A DNA stretch of 14,200 nucleotides from Bacteroidales bacterium (GTDB lineage: Bacteria; Bacteroidota; Bacteroidia; Bacteroidales; Muribaculaceae), in assembly GCA_019416285.1 (NCBI GenBank), contig DXXM01000050.1:1-14200 (forward strand), read 5' to 3'. Positions 7,171 to 14,200 of the stretch are shown in pieces. How positions within the stretch are numbered: the stretch's first letter is position 1; each line of letters starts with the position of its first letter. Both the position numbers and the translations under genes were made by a program. The notes under the pieces are model-generated. The model was not told the DNA's origin. It ran no database searches and saw nothing but the letters and a program-made list of their open reading frames with translations.

Positions 7171-8475
7171 ATGAAATATTACAGCACAAATCTAAATACA
7201 CCCGACGTGTCGCTCGAGGAAGCGGTGGTCAAAGGTCTCGCCGCCGACCGCGGCCTCTTCATGCCGCGCGAAATAAAGCGCCTGCCCGACGAATTTTTCG
7301 AGAAAATCGACACAATGTCGTTTCAGGAAATAGCCTGCCGCGTAGCGGAGGCATTTTTCGGCGACGATATACCCAAAGAGGACATCAACCGCATTGTCTG
7401 CGACACTCTTGCCTTCGACTGTCCGCTGGCGGAGGTCGAGCCCGGCATCTACAGTCTCGAACTCTTCCACGGCCCCACCCTCGCGTTCAAGGACGTTGGC
7501 GCCCGCTTCATGGCGCGCCTCCTTCAGTATTTTATCAGGAAAGAGGCCCGCGGAGAGGAGGTCAATGTACTCGTGGCCACCAGCGGCGACACCGGCTCGG
7601 CCGTGGCCAACGGTTTCCTCGGCGTCGACGGCATCCACGTCTATGTTCTCTACCCCAAAGGGAAGGTAAGCCCGATTCAGGAGTGCCAGTTCACCACTCT
7701 CGGCCGCAATATCACGGCTGTGGAGGTCGACGGAGTGTTCGACGACTGCCAGCGCCTCGTCAAAAGCGCTTTCATGGACGCCGAACTCTGCGAAAAGATG
7801 GTGCTCACCTCGGCCAATTCCATCAACGTAGCCCGTTTTCTTCCCCAGGCTTTCTACTACTTCAACGCCTATGCGCGCCTGAAGGCCCTCGGCAGGGAGA
7901 AAGATATGGTGGTGTGTGTGCCGAGCGGAAATTTCGGCAACATCACCGCCGGCCTCTTCGCCCACCGCATGGGGCTCCCCGTCAGCCGCTTCATCGCGGC
8001 CAACAATGCCAACGACATCTTCTTCAATTATCTCAAAACCGGAATCTACTCGCCCAAAGCCAGTGTGCAGACCATCGCAAACGCGATGGACGTCGGCGAC
8101 CCCAGCAACTTCGCCCGCATCCTCGACCTCTACGGCAACTCCCACGAGCGGATTTCGGAACTCATCTCCGGCGCTACATTCACCGATGAGCAGATACGCG
8201 AGACCATGCGCGACTGCTTCGCCCGCACAGGCTACATCCTCGACCCCCACGGCGCCTGCGGCTACCGCGCCCTCCGCGAAAGCCTACGCCCCGGAGAGAC
8301 CGGCGTATTCCTCGAGACCGCCCATCCCGCAAAATTCAAGGACACCGTCGAGGAAGCCATCGGCACCACCGTCGCAATCCCCGCCCCCCTCGCCGCCTTC
8401 ATGAAAGGCCGCAAGCAATCCACCCCCATGACCTCCCGCTTCACCGACTTCAAGGCATATCTGATGAAACAATAA
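7171..8475 (+). CDS. thrC: threonine synthase
   Basis: A PLP enzyme that converts O-phosphohomoserine to threonine, the final step of the pathway. The 434-residue length matches the E. coli-type enzyme (428). The N-terminus MKYYSTN...DRGLFMP is typical. The PLP lysine is K107 in HGPTLAFKDVGARFMA, and the phosphate-binding loop is ATSGDTGSAVA (136-146). PSGNFGNITAG, near residue 250, contacts the cofactor ring in the family. It follows the apgM-like gene after 27 bases and precedes a strong terminator-like hairpin, so it is probably the last gene of the thr operon. The 27-base gap contains a tandem 9-bp repeat (CAGTTCTTT/CAGTTCTTA, from 7149). Confidence 0.97.
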   Translation: MKYYSTNLNTPDVSLEEAVVKGLAADRGLFMPREIKRLPDEFFEKIDTMSFQEIACRVAEAFFGDDIPKEDINRIVCDTLAFDCPLAEVEPGIYSLELFHGPTLAFKDVGARFMARLLQYFIRKEARGEEVNVLVATSGDTGSAVANGFLGVDGIHVYVLYPKGKVSPIQECQFTTLGRNITAVEVDGVFDDCQRLVKSAFMDAELCEKMVLTSANSINVARFLPQAFYYFNAYARLKALGREKDMVVCVPSGNFGNITAGLFAHRMGLPVSRFIAANNANDIFFNYLKTGIYSPKASVQTIANAMDVGDPSNFARILDLYGNSHERISELISGATFTDEQIRETMRDCFARTGYILDPHGACGYRALRESLRPGETGVFLETAHPAKFKDTVEEAIGTTVAIPAPLAAFMKGRKQSTPMTSRFTDFKAYLMKQ

Positions 8476-8504
8476 GATTTCAAATAGACTCATTAGCTGA
8501 ATTA

Positions 8505-8609
8505 TCAGAGCTTTCAGAATAATCAGAGTAATCAGAGCTATCAGAGTTATCCTCGGCACCAATTGCCGATTTATTTGATAACTCTGATAGCTCTGATTAC
8601 TCTGATTAT
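8505..8609. repeat. 9-bp-period repeat forming a perfect 33-bp inverted repeat
   Basis: TCAGAG (one copy TCAGAA) occurs five times at exact 9-base steps: 8505, 8514, 8523, 8532 and 8541. The reverse complement CTCTGA occurs three times at the same step: 8582, 8591 and 8600. The arms 8519-8551 and 8577-8609 are perfect reverse complements over 33 bases. The 25-base loop holds its own hairpin, TCGGCA/TGCCGA, at 8553-8569. The two leftmost units lie outside the pairing. Confidence 0.9.
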
Positions 8610-8620
8610 CCTAATTTTTT
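8519..8620 (+). terminator. probable intrinsic terminator of the thr operon
   Basis: The 33-bp stem (8519-8551 with 8577-8609) begins 43 bases after the thrC stop and is followed by a T-run (8615-8620) within a longer T-rich stretch. That order, stem then U-tract on the plus strand, fits intrinsic termination before the mutA promoter at 8633. The stem is far longer than a normal terminator and only moderately GC-rich, so it may have arisen as a repeat that also terminates. Confidence 0.6.
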
Positions 8621-8632
8621 CTTTTTATTTTC

Positions 8633-8663
8633 TTTGCTTTTAGGAAGTTTCCTCTTATCTTTG
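8633..8663 (+). promoter_or_regulatory. consensus Bacteroidetes promoter for mutA-mutB
   Basis: TTTG at 8633-8636 and TATCTTTG at 8656-8663 are separated by exactly 19 bases, a full match to TTTG-N19-TAnnTTTG. Transcription should start near 8670, leaving a leader of about 80 bases. The leader holds AGCC-AAT-GGCT (8667-8677) and a palindromic GGTTAACC (8707-8714) inside TTACG/CGTAA (8703-8720). It is too short for a cobalamin riboswitch. Confidence 0.8.
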
Positions 8664-8750
8664 CACAGCCAATGGCTTTAGGCCTGAGATTTGCAACTGA
8701 CATTACGGTTAACCTCGTAAACCAGATACAGAATATTTAATACCATAATC

Positions 8751-10613
8751 ATGGCAGAAAAGAAAGAAAAATTGTTCGAACAGTTTCCTCCTGTCTCCAC
8801 CGCCGAGTGGAAAGCCAAGGTGGAAGCTGACCTCAAAGGCGCCCCGTTTGACAAAAAGTTAGTGTGGCGCACCAACGAAGGCTTTAATGTTCAGCCTATG
8901 TACCGGCTCGAGGACATCGAGGACTTCAAGACTACAAACTCCCTTCCCGGCGAATTTCCCTACGTGCGCGGCACCCGCTGCGACAATAACTGGCTCACCC
9001 GTCAGGAAATCCTCGCCGACACTCCCGCCGAAGCCAACGCCAAGGCTCTCGACGTGCTCACAAAAGGTGTGACTTCTCTCGGTTTCCATATCGAGGAGCC
9101 CACTGCCGAGACTCTCGATGTGCTCCTCAAGGGCATCGACCTCGCCAAAGTGGAAGTCAACTTCACCTGCTGTGTCAAGAAAGCCCTTCCGCTTGCAAAA
9201 GCACTCGTTGAATACGTGGAAGCTCACGGCTGCGCCGACACCTTTAAGGGTTCAATCGATTTCAACCCCTTCCGCAAGCCGCTCCGCAAGGGTGTGGCTT
9301 TCGACCCCGCCCAGCTCACCGCAATGGCCTGCGAGATTCTCGACGCCGTCAAGAACGTGAAAGGTCTCCGCGTCCTCTCCGTCAACAGCGATATGCTCAG
9401 CAACGCCGGCGCATATATCTTCCAGGAACTCGGCTACGCTCTCGCATGGGGCGCACAGTGGATGACCCTGCTCACCGACGCAGGCCGCTGCCCGAGCGAA
9501 GTGGCAGAGCGCATCAAGTTCAACATGGGCATCTCGTCAAACTTCTTCATGGAGCTCGCCAAGTTCCGCGCAGCCCGTATGCTCTGGGCTCAGATCGTGA
9601 AGCAGTACGAGGCATCCGACGAAGCAGCCAAGATGATGGCCCACGCCGCCACCTCGCGCTTCAACCAGACCCTCTACGACGCACACGTCAACTTGCTCCG
9701 CAGCCAGACAGAAGCTATGTCGGCCGCTCTCGCAGGTGTTGACTCAATCACCGTCACTCCTTTCGACCTCCCCTACAAGACTCCCGATGAATTCTCGGAG
9801 CGCATAGCCCGCAACCAGCAGTTCCTTCTCAAAGAGGAGAGCCACCTCGACAAAGTAATCGACCCCGCAGGCGGCAGCTACTACGTGGAGACACTCACCG
9901 TTTCCATCGCTAAGGAGGCATGGAAGCTCTTCCTTGAGGTAGAGGACAAGGGCGGTTTCCTCGCATGCTGCAACGACGACGAAGTGCAGAAAGCCATCCG
10001 CGAAAGCGCCGAAAAGCGCCACACCGACGTAGCACGCCGCAAGGAAATCCTTCTCGGTACCAACCAGTACCCCAACGTCAACGAGATGGCTGCCGACAAG
10101 ATTGTCGACCTCAAGGGTTCCTTCTCCTGCTCATGCGGAGGCCACAGCGAAGCCTGCGAGACTCCCGCCGGTCTGCCCACCAAGCGTGCCGCAAGCGATT
10201 TCGAGGCACTCCGTCTCGAGACAGAGGCCGCTTCAAACCGTCCGAAAGTATTCATGCTCACAATCGGCAACCTCGCTATGCGTCTGGCCCGTGCACAGTT
10301 CTCGACCAACTTCTTCGGCTGCGCAGGCTATGAGATTATCGACAACCTCGGTTTCGATACCGTGGAGCAGGGCGTCGACGCAGCTCTTGAAAAGGGTGCC
10401 GACATCGTGGTTCTCTGCTCGAGCGACGACGAATATGCCGAACTCGCTCCCGCAGCCTTCAAGTATCTCAATGGCCGTGCAGAGTTTGTGGTAGCCGGCG
10501 CTCCCGCGTGCACCGACGACCTCAAGGCTATCGGCATCAACGACTTCGTTCACGTGCGCTGCAATGTCCTCGACACTCTCCGCGCGTTCAATGCGAAACT
10601 TCTCAAAAAGTAA
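8751..10613 (+). CDS. mutA: methylmalonyl-CoA mutase, small (beta) subunit
   Basis: The 620-residue partner subunit of B12-dependent methylmalonyl-CoA mutase, close to the 638 residues known for Propionibacterium MutA. It has the mutase TIM-barrel fold, with FSERIARNQQFLLKEESHLDKVIDPAGGSYYVETLT closely echoing the large subunit. It lacks the cobalamin motif DxHxxG in its C-terminal flavodoxin-like domain (about 500-620) and the large subunit's RTHSQTSGWS substrate segment, as expected for the non-catalytic chain. A cysteine-rich stretch CSCGGHSEAC (460-469) joins the two domains and is unexplained. It has its own consensus promoter and is followed after 34 bases by mutB, with which it forms a heterodimer. 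The start ATG gives a normal N-terminus. Confidence 0.95.
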   Translation: MAEKKEKLFEQFPPVSTAEWKAKVEADLKGAPFDKKLVWRTNEGFNVQPMYRLEDIEDFKTTNSLPGEFPYVRGTRCDNNWLTRQEILADTPAEANAKALDVLTKGVTSLGFHIEEPTAETLDVLLKGIDLAKVEVNFTCCVKKALPLAKALVEYVEAHGCADTFKGSIDFNPFRKPLRKGVAFDPAQLTAMACEILDAVKNVKGLRVLSVNSDMLSNAGAYIFQELGYALAWGAQWMTLLTDAGRCPSEVAERIKFNMGISSNFFMELAKFRAARMLWAQIVKQYEASDEAAKMMAHAATSRFNQTLYDAHVNLLRSQTEAMSAALAGVDSITVTPFDLPYKTPDEFSERIARNQQFLLKEESHLDKVIDPAGGSYYVETLTVSIAKEAWKLFLEVEDKGGFLACCNDDEVQKAIRESAEKRHTDVARRKEILLGTNQYPNVNEMAADKIVDLKGSFSCSCGGHSEACETPAGLPTKRAASDFEALRLETEAASNRPKVFMLTIGNLAMRLARAQFSTNFFGCAGYEIIDNLGFDTVEQGVDAALEKGADIVVLCSSDDEYAELAPAAFKYLNGRAEFVVAGAPACTDDLKAIGINDFVHVRCNVLDTLRAFNAKLLKK

Positions 10614-10647
10614 ACCGTCAACCCCCTCCATACATATTTTTTAAGAT

Positions 10648-12783
10648 ATGAAACCCAATTTCAAAGAAATCGATATAGTAAAAGATGCTTTCGGCGACCT
10701 CCACGTCCCCGAATGTAAGGGGGAAGACTGGCTCACCCCCGAGCTCATCCCTGTAAAACCCGTCTATACAAAGAAGGACCTTGAAGGACTCGAACACCTC
10801 AACTACGTGTCGGGTATTCCTCCCTTCCTCCGTGGCCCGTACAGCGCCATGTATCCCCTGCGCCCCTGGACCATCCGCCAGTATGCAGGCTTCTCGACCG
10901 CAGCCGAATCCAACGCCTTCTACCGCCGCAACCTCGCATCGGGACAGAAGGGTCTGTCGGTGGCGTTTGACCTCGCCACACACCGCGGCTACGACGCAGA
11001 CCACGAGCGCGTTGTGGGCGACGTCGGCAAGGCAGGCGTGTCCATCTGCTCGCTTGAGGACATGAAGGTGCTCTTCGAGGGTATTCCTCTGAACAAGATG
11101 TCAGTCTCCATGACCATGAACGGCGCCGTTCTTCCCGTGCTCGCCTTCTACATCAACGCCGGACTCGAACAGGGTGCCAAACTTGAGGAGATGGCAGGTA
11201 CAATCCAGAACGACATCCTCAAGGAATTCATGGTGCGCAACACCTATATCTACCCGCCGGAATTCTCGATGCGAATCATCGCCGACATCTTCGAGTACAC
11301 CTCGCAGAACATGCCCAAGTTCAACTCCATCTCAATCTCGGGCTACCACATGCAGGAAGCAGGCGCAACATGCGACATCGAGCTTGCCTACACTCTCGCC
11401 GACGGTCTCGAATATCTCCGCGCAGGTATCAACGCAGGCATCGACATCGACGCCTTCGCACCCCGTCTGTCGTTCTTCTGGGCCATCGGCATGAATTACT
11501 TCATGGAGGTTGCCAAGATGCGTGCCGCACGTCTGCTCTGGGCCAAGATTGTGAAGCAGTTCAACCCGAAGAACCCCAAATCGCTCGCACTCCGCACCCA
11601 CTCGCAGACTTCAGGCTGGTCACTCACCGAGCAGGACCCCTTCAACAACGTGGGCCGCACATGTATCGAAGCTATGGGCGCCGCTCTCGGCCACACCCAG
11701 TCGCTCCACACCAACGCGCTCGACGAGGCCATCGCGCTCCCGACCGACTTCTCGGCCCGTATCGCCCGCAACACTCAGATCTACATCCAGGAGGAAACCA
11801 TGGTCACCAAGCAGGTTGACCCGTGGGGCGGTTCATACTACGTCGAGGCTCTCACCAACGAGATAGCTCACCGCGCCTGGGAACACATCCAGGAAATCGA
11901 GAAACTCGGCGGCATGGCCAAGGCCATCGAATCAGGTCTGCCCAAGATGCGTATCGAGGAGGCTTCTGCCCGCACCCAGGCCCGCATCGACTCCGGCCGT
12001 CAGACCATCGTCGGCATCAACAAATACCGTCTTGACCACGAAGATCCCATCGACATCCTCGAAATCGACAACACCGAGGTGCGCAAGGACCAGGTGGCAC
12101 GTCTCGTAGACCTCAAGGCTCACCGCGACGAAGCCGCAGTCAAGAAAGCCCTCGAAGCCATCACCGAATGTGTCCGCACCAAGAAGGGCAACCTCCTCGA
12201 CCTCGCAGTCAAGGCTGCCGGTCTCCGCGCCACCCTCGGCGAGATTTCAGATGCCTGCGAAGAGGTCGTAGGCCGTTACAAAGCAGTAATCAGAACTATT
12301 TCAGGCGTGTACTCATCAGAAACCAAGTCTGACCCCGATTTCGTGAAGGCTCAGCAGATGTGTGAAGAATTCGCCAAGCGCGAAGGTCGTCAACCCCGTA
12401 TCATGATTGCGAAGATGGGCCAGGACGGTCACGACCGCGGTGCGAAAGTGGTTGCTACCGGCTATGCCGACTGCGGATTCGACGTCGACATGGGTCCCCT
12501 CTTCCAGACTCCCGCCGAGGCAGCTCGCCAGGCAGTCGAGAACGACGTCCACATCCTCGGTGTGTCGTCGCTCGCCGCAGGCCACAAGACCCTCATCCCG
12601 CAGGTAATCGAAGAGCTCAAGAAGCTCGGCCGCGAGGATATTCTCGTGACTGCAGGCGGTGTGATTCCGGCCCAGGACTACGACTTCCTCTACAAAGCAG
12701 GCGTCGCAGCCATCTTCGGCCCCGGCACACGTATTCCCGTGTCTGCCATCAAGATGCTCGAACTTCTCGAAACTGAGGAATAA
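10648..12783 (+). CDS. mutB: methylmalonyl-CoA mutase, large (alpha) subunit
   Basis: The catalytic subunit that interconverts succinyl-CoA and (R)-methylmalonyl-CoA with adenosylcobalamin. At 711 residues it is near full length. The barrel domain carries RPWTIRQYAGFSTA with Y79, GYHMQEAGAT with H234, and RTHSQTSGWSLTEQDPFNN (316-334); by alignment from memory Y79 and H234 match Y89 and H244 of the Propionibacterium enzyme. The B12 domain has GQDGHDRG with the D593-x-H595-x-x-G598 motif, where H595 is the lower cobalt ligand, then SSLAAGH and TAGGVIP. All key residues are intact. In Bacteroidetes this reaction feeds the propionate branch of succinate fermentation. The epimerase, decarboxylase and MeaB chaperone genes are not in the window. 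Confidence 0.97.
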   Translation: MKPNFKEIDIVKDAFGDLHVPECKGEDWLTPELIPVKPVYTKKDLEGLEHLNYVSGIPPFLRGPYSAMYPLRPWTIRQYAGFSTAAESNAFYRRNLASGQKGLSVAFDLATHRGYDADHERVVGDVGKAGVSICSLEDMKVLFEGIPLNKMSVSMTMNGAVLPVLAFYINAGLEQGAKLEEMAGTIQNDILKEFMVRNTYIYPPEFSMRIIADIFEYTSQNMPKFNSISISGYHMQEAGATCDIELAYTLADGLEYLRAGINAGIDIDAFAPRLSFFWAIGMNYFMEVAKMRAARLLWAKIVKQFNPKNPKSLALRTHSQTSGWSLTEQDPFNNVGRTCIEAMGAALGHTQSLHTNALDEAIALPTDFSARIARNTQIYIQEETMVTKQVDPWGGSYYVEALTNEIAHRAWEHIQEIEKLGGMAKAIESGLPKMRIEEASARTQARIDSGRQTIVGINKYRLDHEDPIDILEIDNTEVRKDQVARLVDLKAHRDEAAVKKALEAITECVRTKKGNLLDLAVKAAGLRATLGEISDACEEVVGRYKAVIRTISGVYSSETKSDPDFVKAQQMCEEFAKREGRQPRIMIAKMGQDGHDRGAKVVATGYADCGFDVDMGPLFQTPAEAARQAVENDVHILGVSSLAAGHKTLIPQVIEELKKLGREDILVTAGGVIPAQDYDFLYKAGVAAIFGPGTRIPVSAIKMLELLETEE

Positions 12784-12800
12784 TCACATAACCCAATTCA

Positions 12801-12886
12801 CCTTGTAGGGACGCCTTTCAAGCGTCCACAATAGCCGGGAGGAATAACCCGGTCGATGTGGACGCTTTGAAAAGCGTCCCTACAGG
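12801..12886. repeat. palindromic intergenic repeat element (GGACGC/GCGTCC)
   Basis: Two 30-base arms, 12801-12830 and 12857-12886, are near-perfect inverted copies: GTAGGGACGC (12805-12814) pairs with 12874-12883, and AGCGTCCACA (12821-12830) pairs with 12857-12866, with one bulge and one mismatch between. Each arm also folds alone as GGACGC/GCGTCC with a 7- or 8-base loop. The 26-base centre has its own stem, CCGGG (12835-12839) with CCCGG (12848-12852). No U-tract follows, so it is not a normal terminator. It resembles the dispersed GTAGGGACGC-type palindromes I recall from Bacteroidales genomes. Confidence 0.85.
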
Positions 12887-12913
12887 CATCTGATATTATA
12901 ACTGAAGATAAAA

Positions 12914-14082
12914 ATGGAAAATTTCACTTTCTGCACTCCCACCCGCTATGTGTTCGGACGTAGGGCTGAATGTAAGGCGGCGGAACTCTGCAAGGTGGCC
13001 GGATGGAAAACAGTCATGATTGTCTACGGCGGTTCGTCTGCCATCCGCAGCGGTCTGCTCGACCGTGTGAAAGCCTCACTCACCGAGGCCGGTCTCAATA
13101 CAGTAGAACTCGGCGGCGTCCGTCCCAATCCGACCGACGACAAGGTCTATGAAGGCATCGCGCTCGGACGCGAAAAGAAGATAGACTCCCTGCTCGCCGT
13201 GGGCGGAGGCTCCGTAATCGACACCGCAAAGGCAATTGCCGCCGGTATCCCCTACGAGGGTGATTTCTGGGATTTCTACTGCGGCAAGACCAACATCCGG
13301 GAGGCTCTTCCGCTTGGCGTCGTGCTCACCATCCCCGCCGCGGGAAGCGAGGGTAGCGGCAATTCAGTCATCACCCGTCTCGCCGACCTCCGCAAGCTCT
13401 CCATACGCACCGACACCCTCCTGCGTCCGAAATTCGCATGTCTCAACCCCGAACTCACCTTTACCCTCCCGCCATATCAGACTGCAAGCGGCATCGCCGA
13501 CATGGTGGTCCACATCACCGAGCGCTACTTCTCGCCGAGCGAGGGTGTGGAGGTGACCGACCGCCTCTGCGAAGGGCTGCTCAAAGCCATAATAGCCGAA
13601 GCCCCGAAGGTGATGGCCGAGCCCGAAAACTACGACGCGAGAGCCAACATCATGTGGAGCGGCACACTCGCCCACAACGGCATCTGCGGCTGCGGCCGTC
13701 AGGAGGATTGGGCCTCACACTTCATCGAGCATGAGCTGAGCGCGCTCTACGACGTTACCCACGGCGCAGGTCTCGCAGTAGTCATGCCCGCATGGATGAG
13801 CTATGTGGCCGGAAAGAAGCCCGCGAAAGTGGCACAGTTCGCACGCCGCGTGTTTGATGTCGACGAAGCCGACGACTGCAAGGCAGCCGAGACAGGCGTC
13901 AGCCGTCTGCGCGAGTTCTTCCGTTCAATCGGCCTCCCGTGACCATAAAGGAGCTCGGCATCGAGAATCCCGACATCAGGACGCTTGTCAGCAAGCTCCA
14001 CGAAAACAAAGGCCCGAAAATCGGCGGCTATATCTCGCTCAACGCCTCCGACACGGAAGCCATCCTGAAAATGGCAGAATAA
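12914..14082 (+). pseudogene. iron-containing alcohol dehydrogenase, one-base frameshift near the end
   Basis: A group III NAD(P)H-dependent alcohol dehydrogenase of the YqhD/BdhA (butanol dehydrogenase-like) type. The first frame gives 342 residues and stops at TGA 13940-13942. Re-reading from GTG 13939 continues directly with VTIKELGIENPDI and ends in GGYISLNASDTEAILKMAE at TAA 14080-14082, adding 47 residues and restoring the family's usual length of about 387. One base is therefore missing, most likely in the C-run at 13936-13938. The coenzyme motif GGGSVID (97-103) and metal ligands D196, H200, H269 and H283, placed by offset against E. coli YqhD, all lie before the break. The gene follows mutB after a palindromic repeat; no TAnnTTTG promoter is seen. 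It could be a true lesion, a sequencing error or, less likely, a recoding site. The substrate is unknown. Confidence 0.85.
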
Positions 14083-14102
14083 TCTTCCAGACAGATACTA
14101 AT

Positions 14103-14166
14103 GAGGGGGTCTTGCAAAAGACTCTGATGATTGCCAGCCTATTGTGAGGGTGTTGCAGAACTACTA
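14103..14166. repeat. duplicated GAGGGxGT..TGCA motif, possible IS end
   Basis: GAGGGGGTCTTGCAAAAGACT (from 14103) and the related GAGGGTGTTGCAGAACTACT (from 14146) lie 43 bases apart in the same orientation. GAGGGTGTTGCA-type sequences recall terminal repeats of some Bacteroides insertion sequences, but no transposase lies before the window ends, so this is only a suggestion. Confidence 0.25.
14107..14124 (+). terminator. hairpin with GNRA loop after the dehydrogenase
   Basis: GGGTCTT (14107-14113) pairs with AAGACTC (14118-14124), including one G-U pair, around a GCAA tetraloop, 24 bases after the restored stop codon. No U-tract follows, so termination is uncertain; it may instead belong to a mobile-element end. 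Confidence 0.3.
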
Positions 14167-14200
14167 TTGTTAAAACCTCTGAGAATTGATTATTACGGAT

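Noticed and set aside
7192..8250. A 352-residue open frame on the minus strand across thrC
   Set aside because: It is fully antisense to a clear threonine synthase, shows no recognisable motif, and long antisense frames are common in GC-rich coding DNA.
8505..8609. A CRISPR array
   Set aside because: The repeats are 9-bp units without spacers and form one inverted repeat, which does not fit CRISPR structure.
8664..8750. A cobalamin riboswitch before mutA
   Set aside because: The leader is only about 80 bases and shows no B12-box-like segment or multi-stem junction.
13803..14147. A 114-residue plus-strand frame over the dehydrogenase end
   Set aside because: It is in the wrong frame for both parts of the dehydrogenase and reads as an Arg/His/Ser-rich shadow.

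Overview
The window looks like a piece of a Bacteroidales chromosome, most likely Muribaculaceae-like; this is inferred from protein character, not from a marker gene. Three signs support it. Gene starts have A-rich rather than Shine-Dalgarno leaders. At least two, probably three, promoters fit the Bacteroidetes pattern TTTG - about 19 bases - TAnnTTTG. Threonine synthesis is encoded as thrA, a phosphoglycerate-mutase-like gene, then thrC, with no ordinary thrB. The content is central metabolism, apart from short intergenic repeats. No phage, CRISPR or complete transposon is present.

Layout. (1) 79-3182, minus strand: prfA (release factor 1), pyrF (class II OMP decarboxylase) and a GNAT/BioF2-like acyltransferase, closely spaced and read in that order. 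(2) 3183-3464: a 282-base divergent promoter region with several inverted repeats, a thr promoter and a hairpin leader. The leader also holds an 18-codon reading frame that ends on the thrA start codon. (3) 3465-8475, plus strand: thrA (aspartokinase-homoserine dehydrogenase), an apgM-family gene that probably supplies homoserine kinase, and thrC, spaced 7 and 27 bases apart. The run closes at a very long perfect hairpin built from 9-bp units and followed by a T-rich tract. (4) 8633-12783: a textbook Bacteroidetes promoter followed by mutA and mutB, the two subunits of B12-dependent methylmalonyl-CoA mutase. (5) 12801-12886: a palindromic repeat element. (6) 12914-14082: an iron-containing alcohol dehydrogenase with a one-base frameshift near its end. 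(7) 14083-14200: a short non-coding tail with a GNRA hairpin and a repeated motif that may be an insertion-sequence end.

How the genes work together. The thr run takes aspartate to threonine: aspartokinase and homoserine dehydrogenase (both ThrA), homoserine phosphorylation (probably the apgM-like protein), and threonine synthase (ThrC). Aspartate-semialdehyde dehydrogenase is not in the window. MutA/MutB interconvert succinyl-CoA and methylmalonyl-CoA, the step that opens the succinate route to propionate in Bacteroidetes. The prfA-pyrF run is housekeeping. The points most worth following are the apgM-like homoserine kinase candidate, the possible threonine leader peptide, the two unusual palindromic repeats and the frameshifted dehydrogenase.
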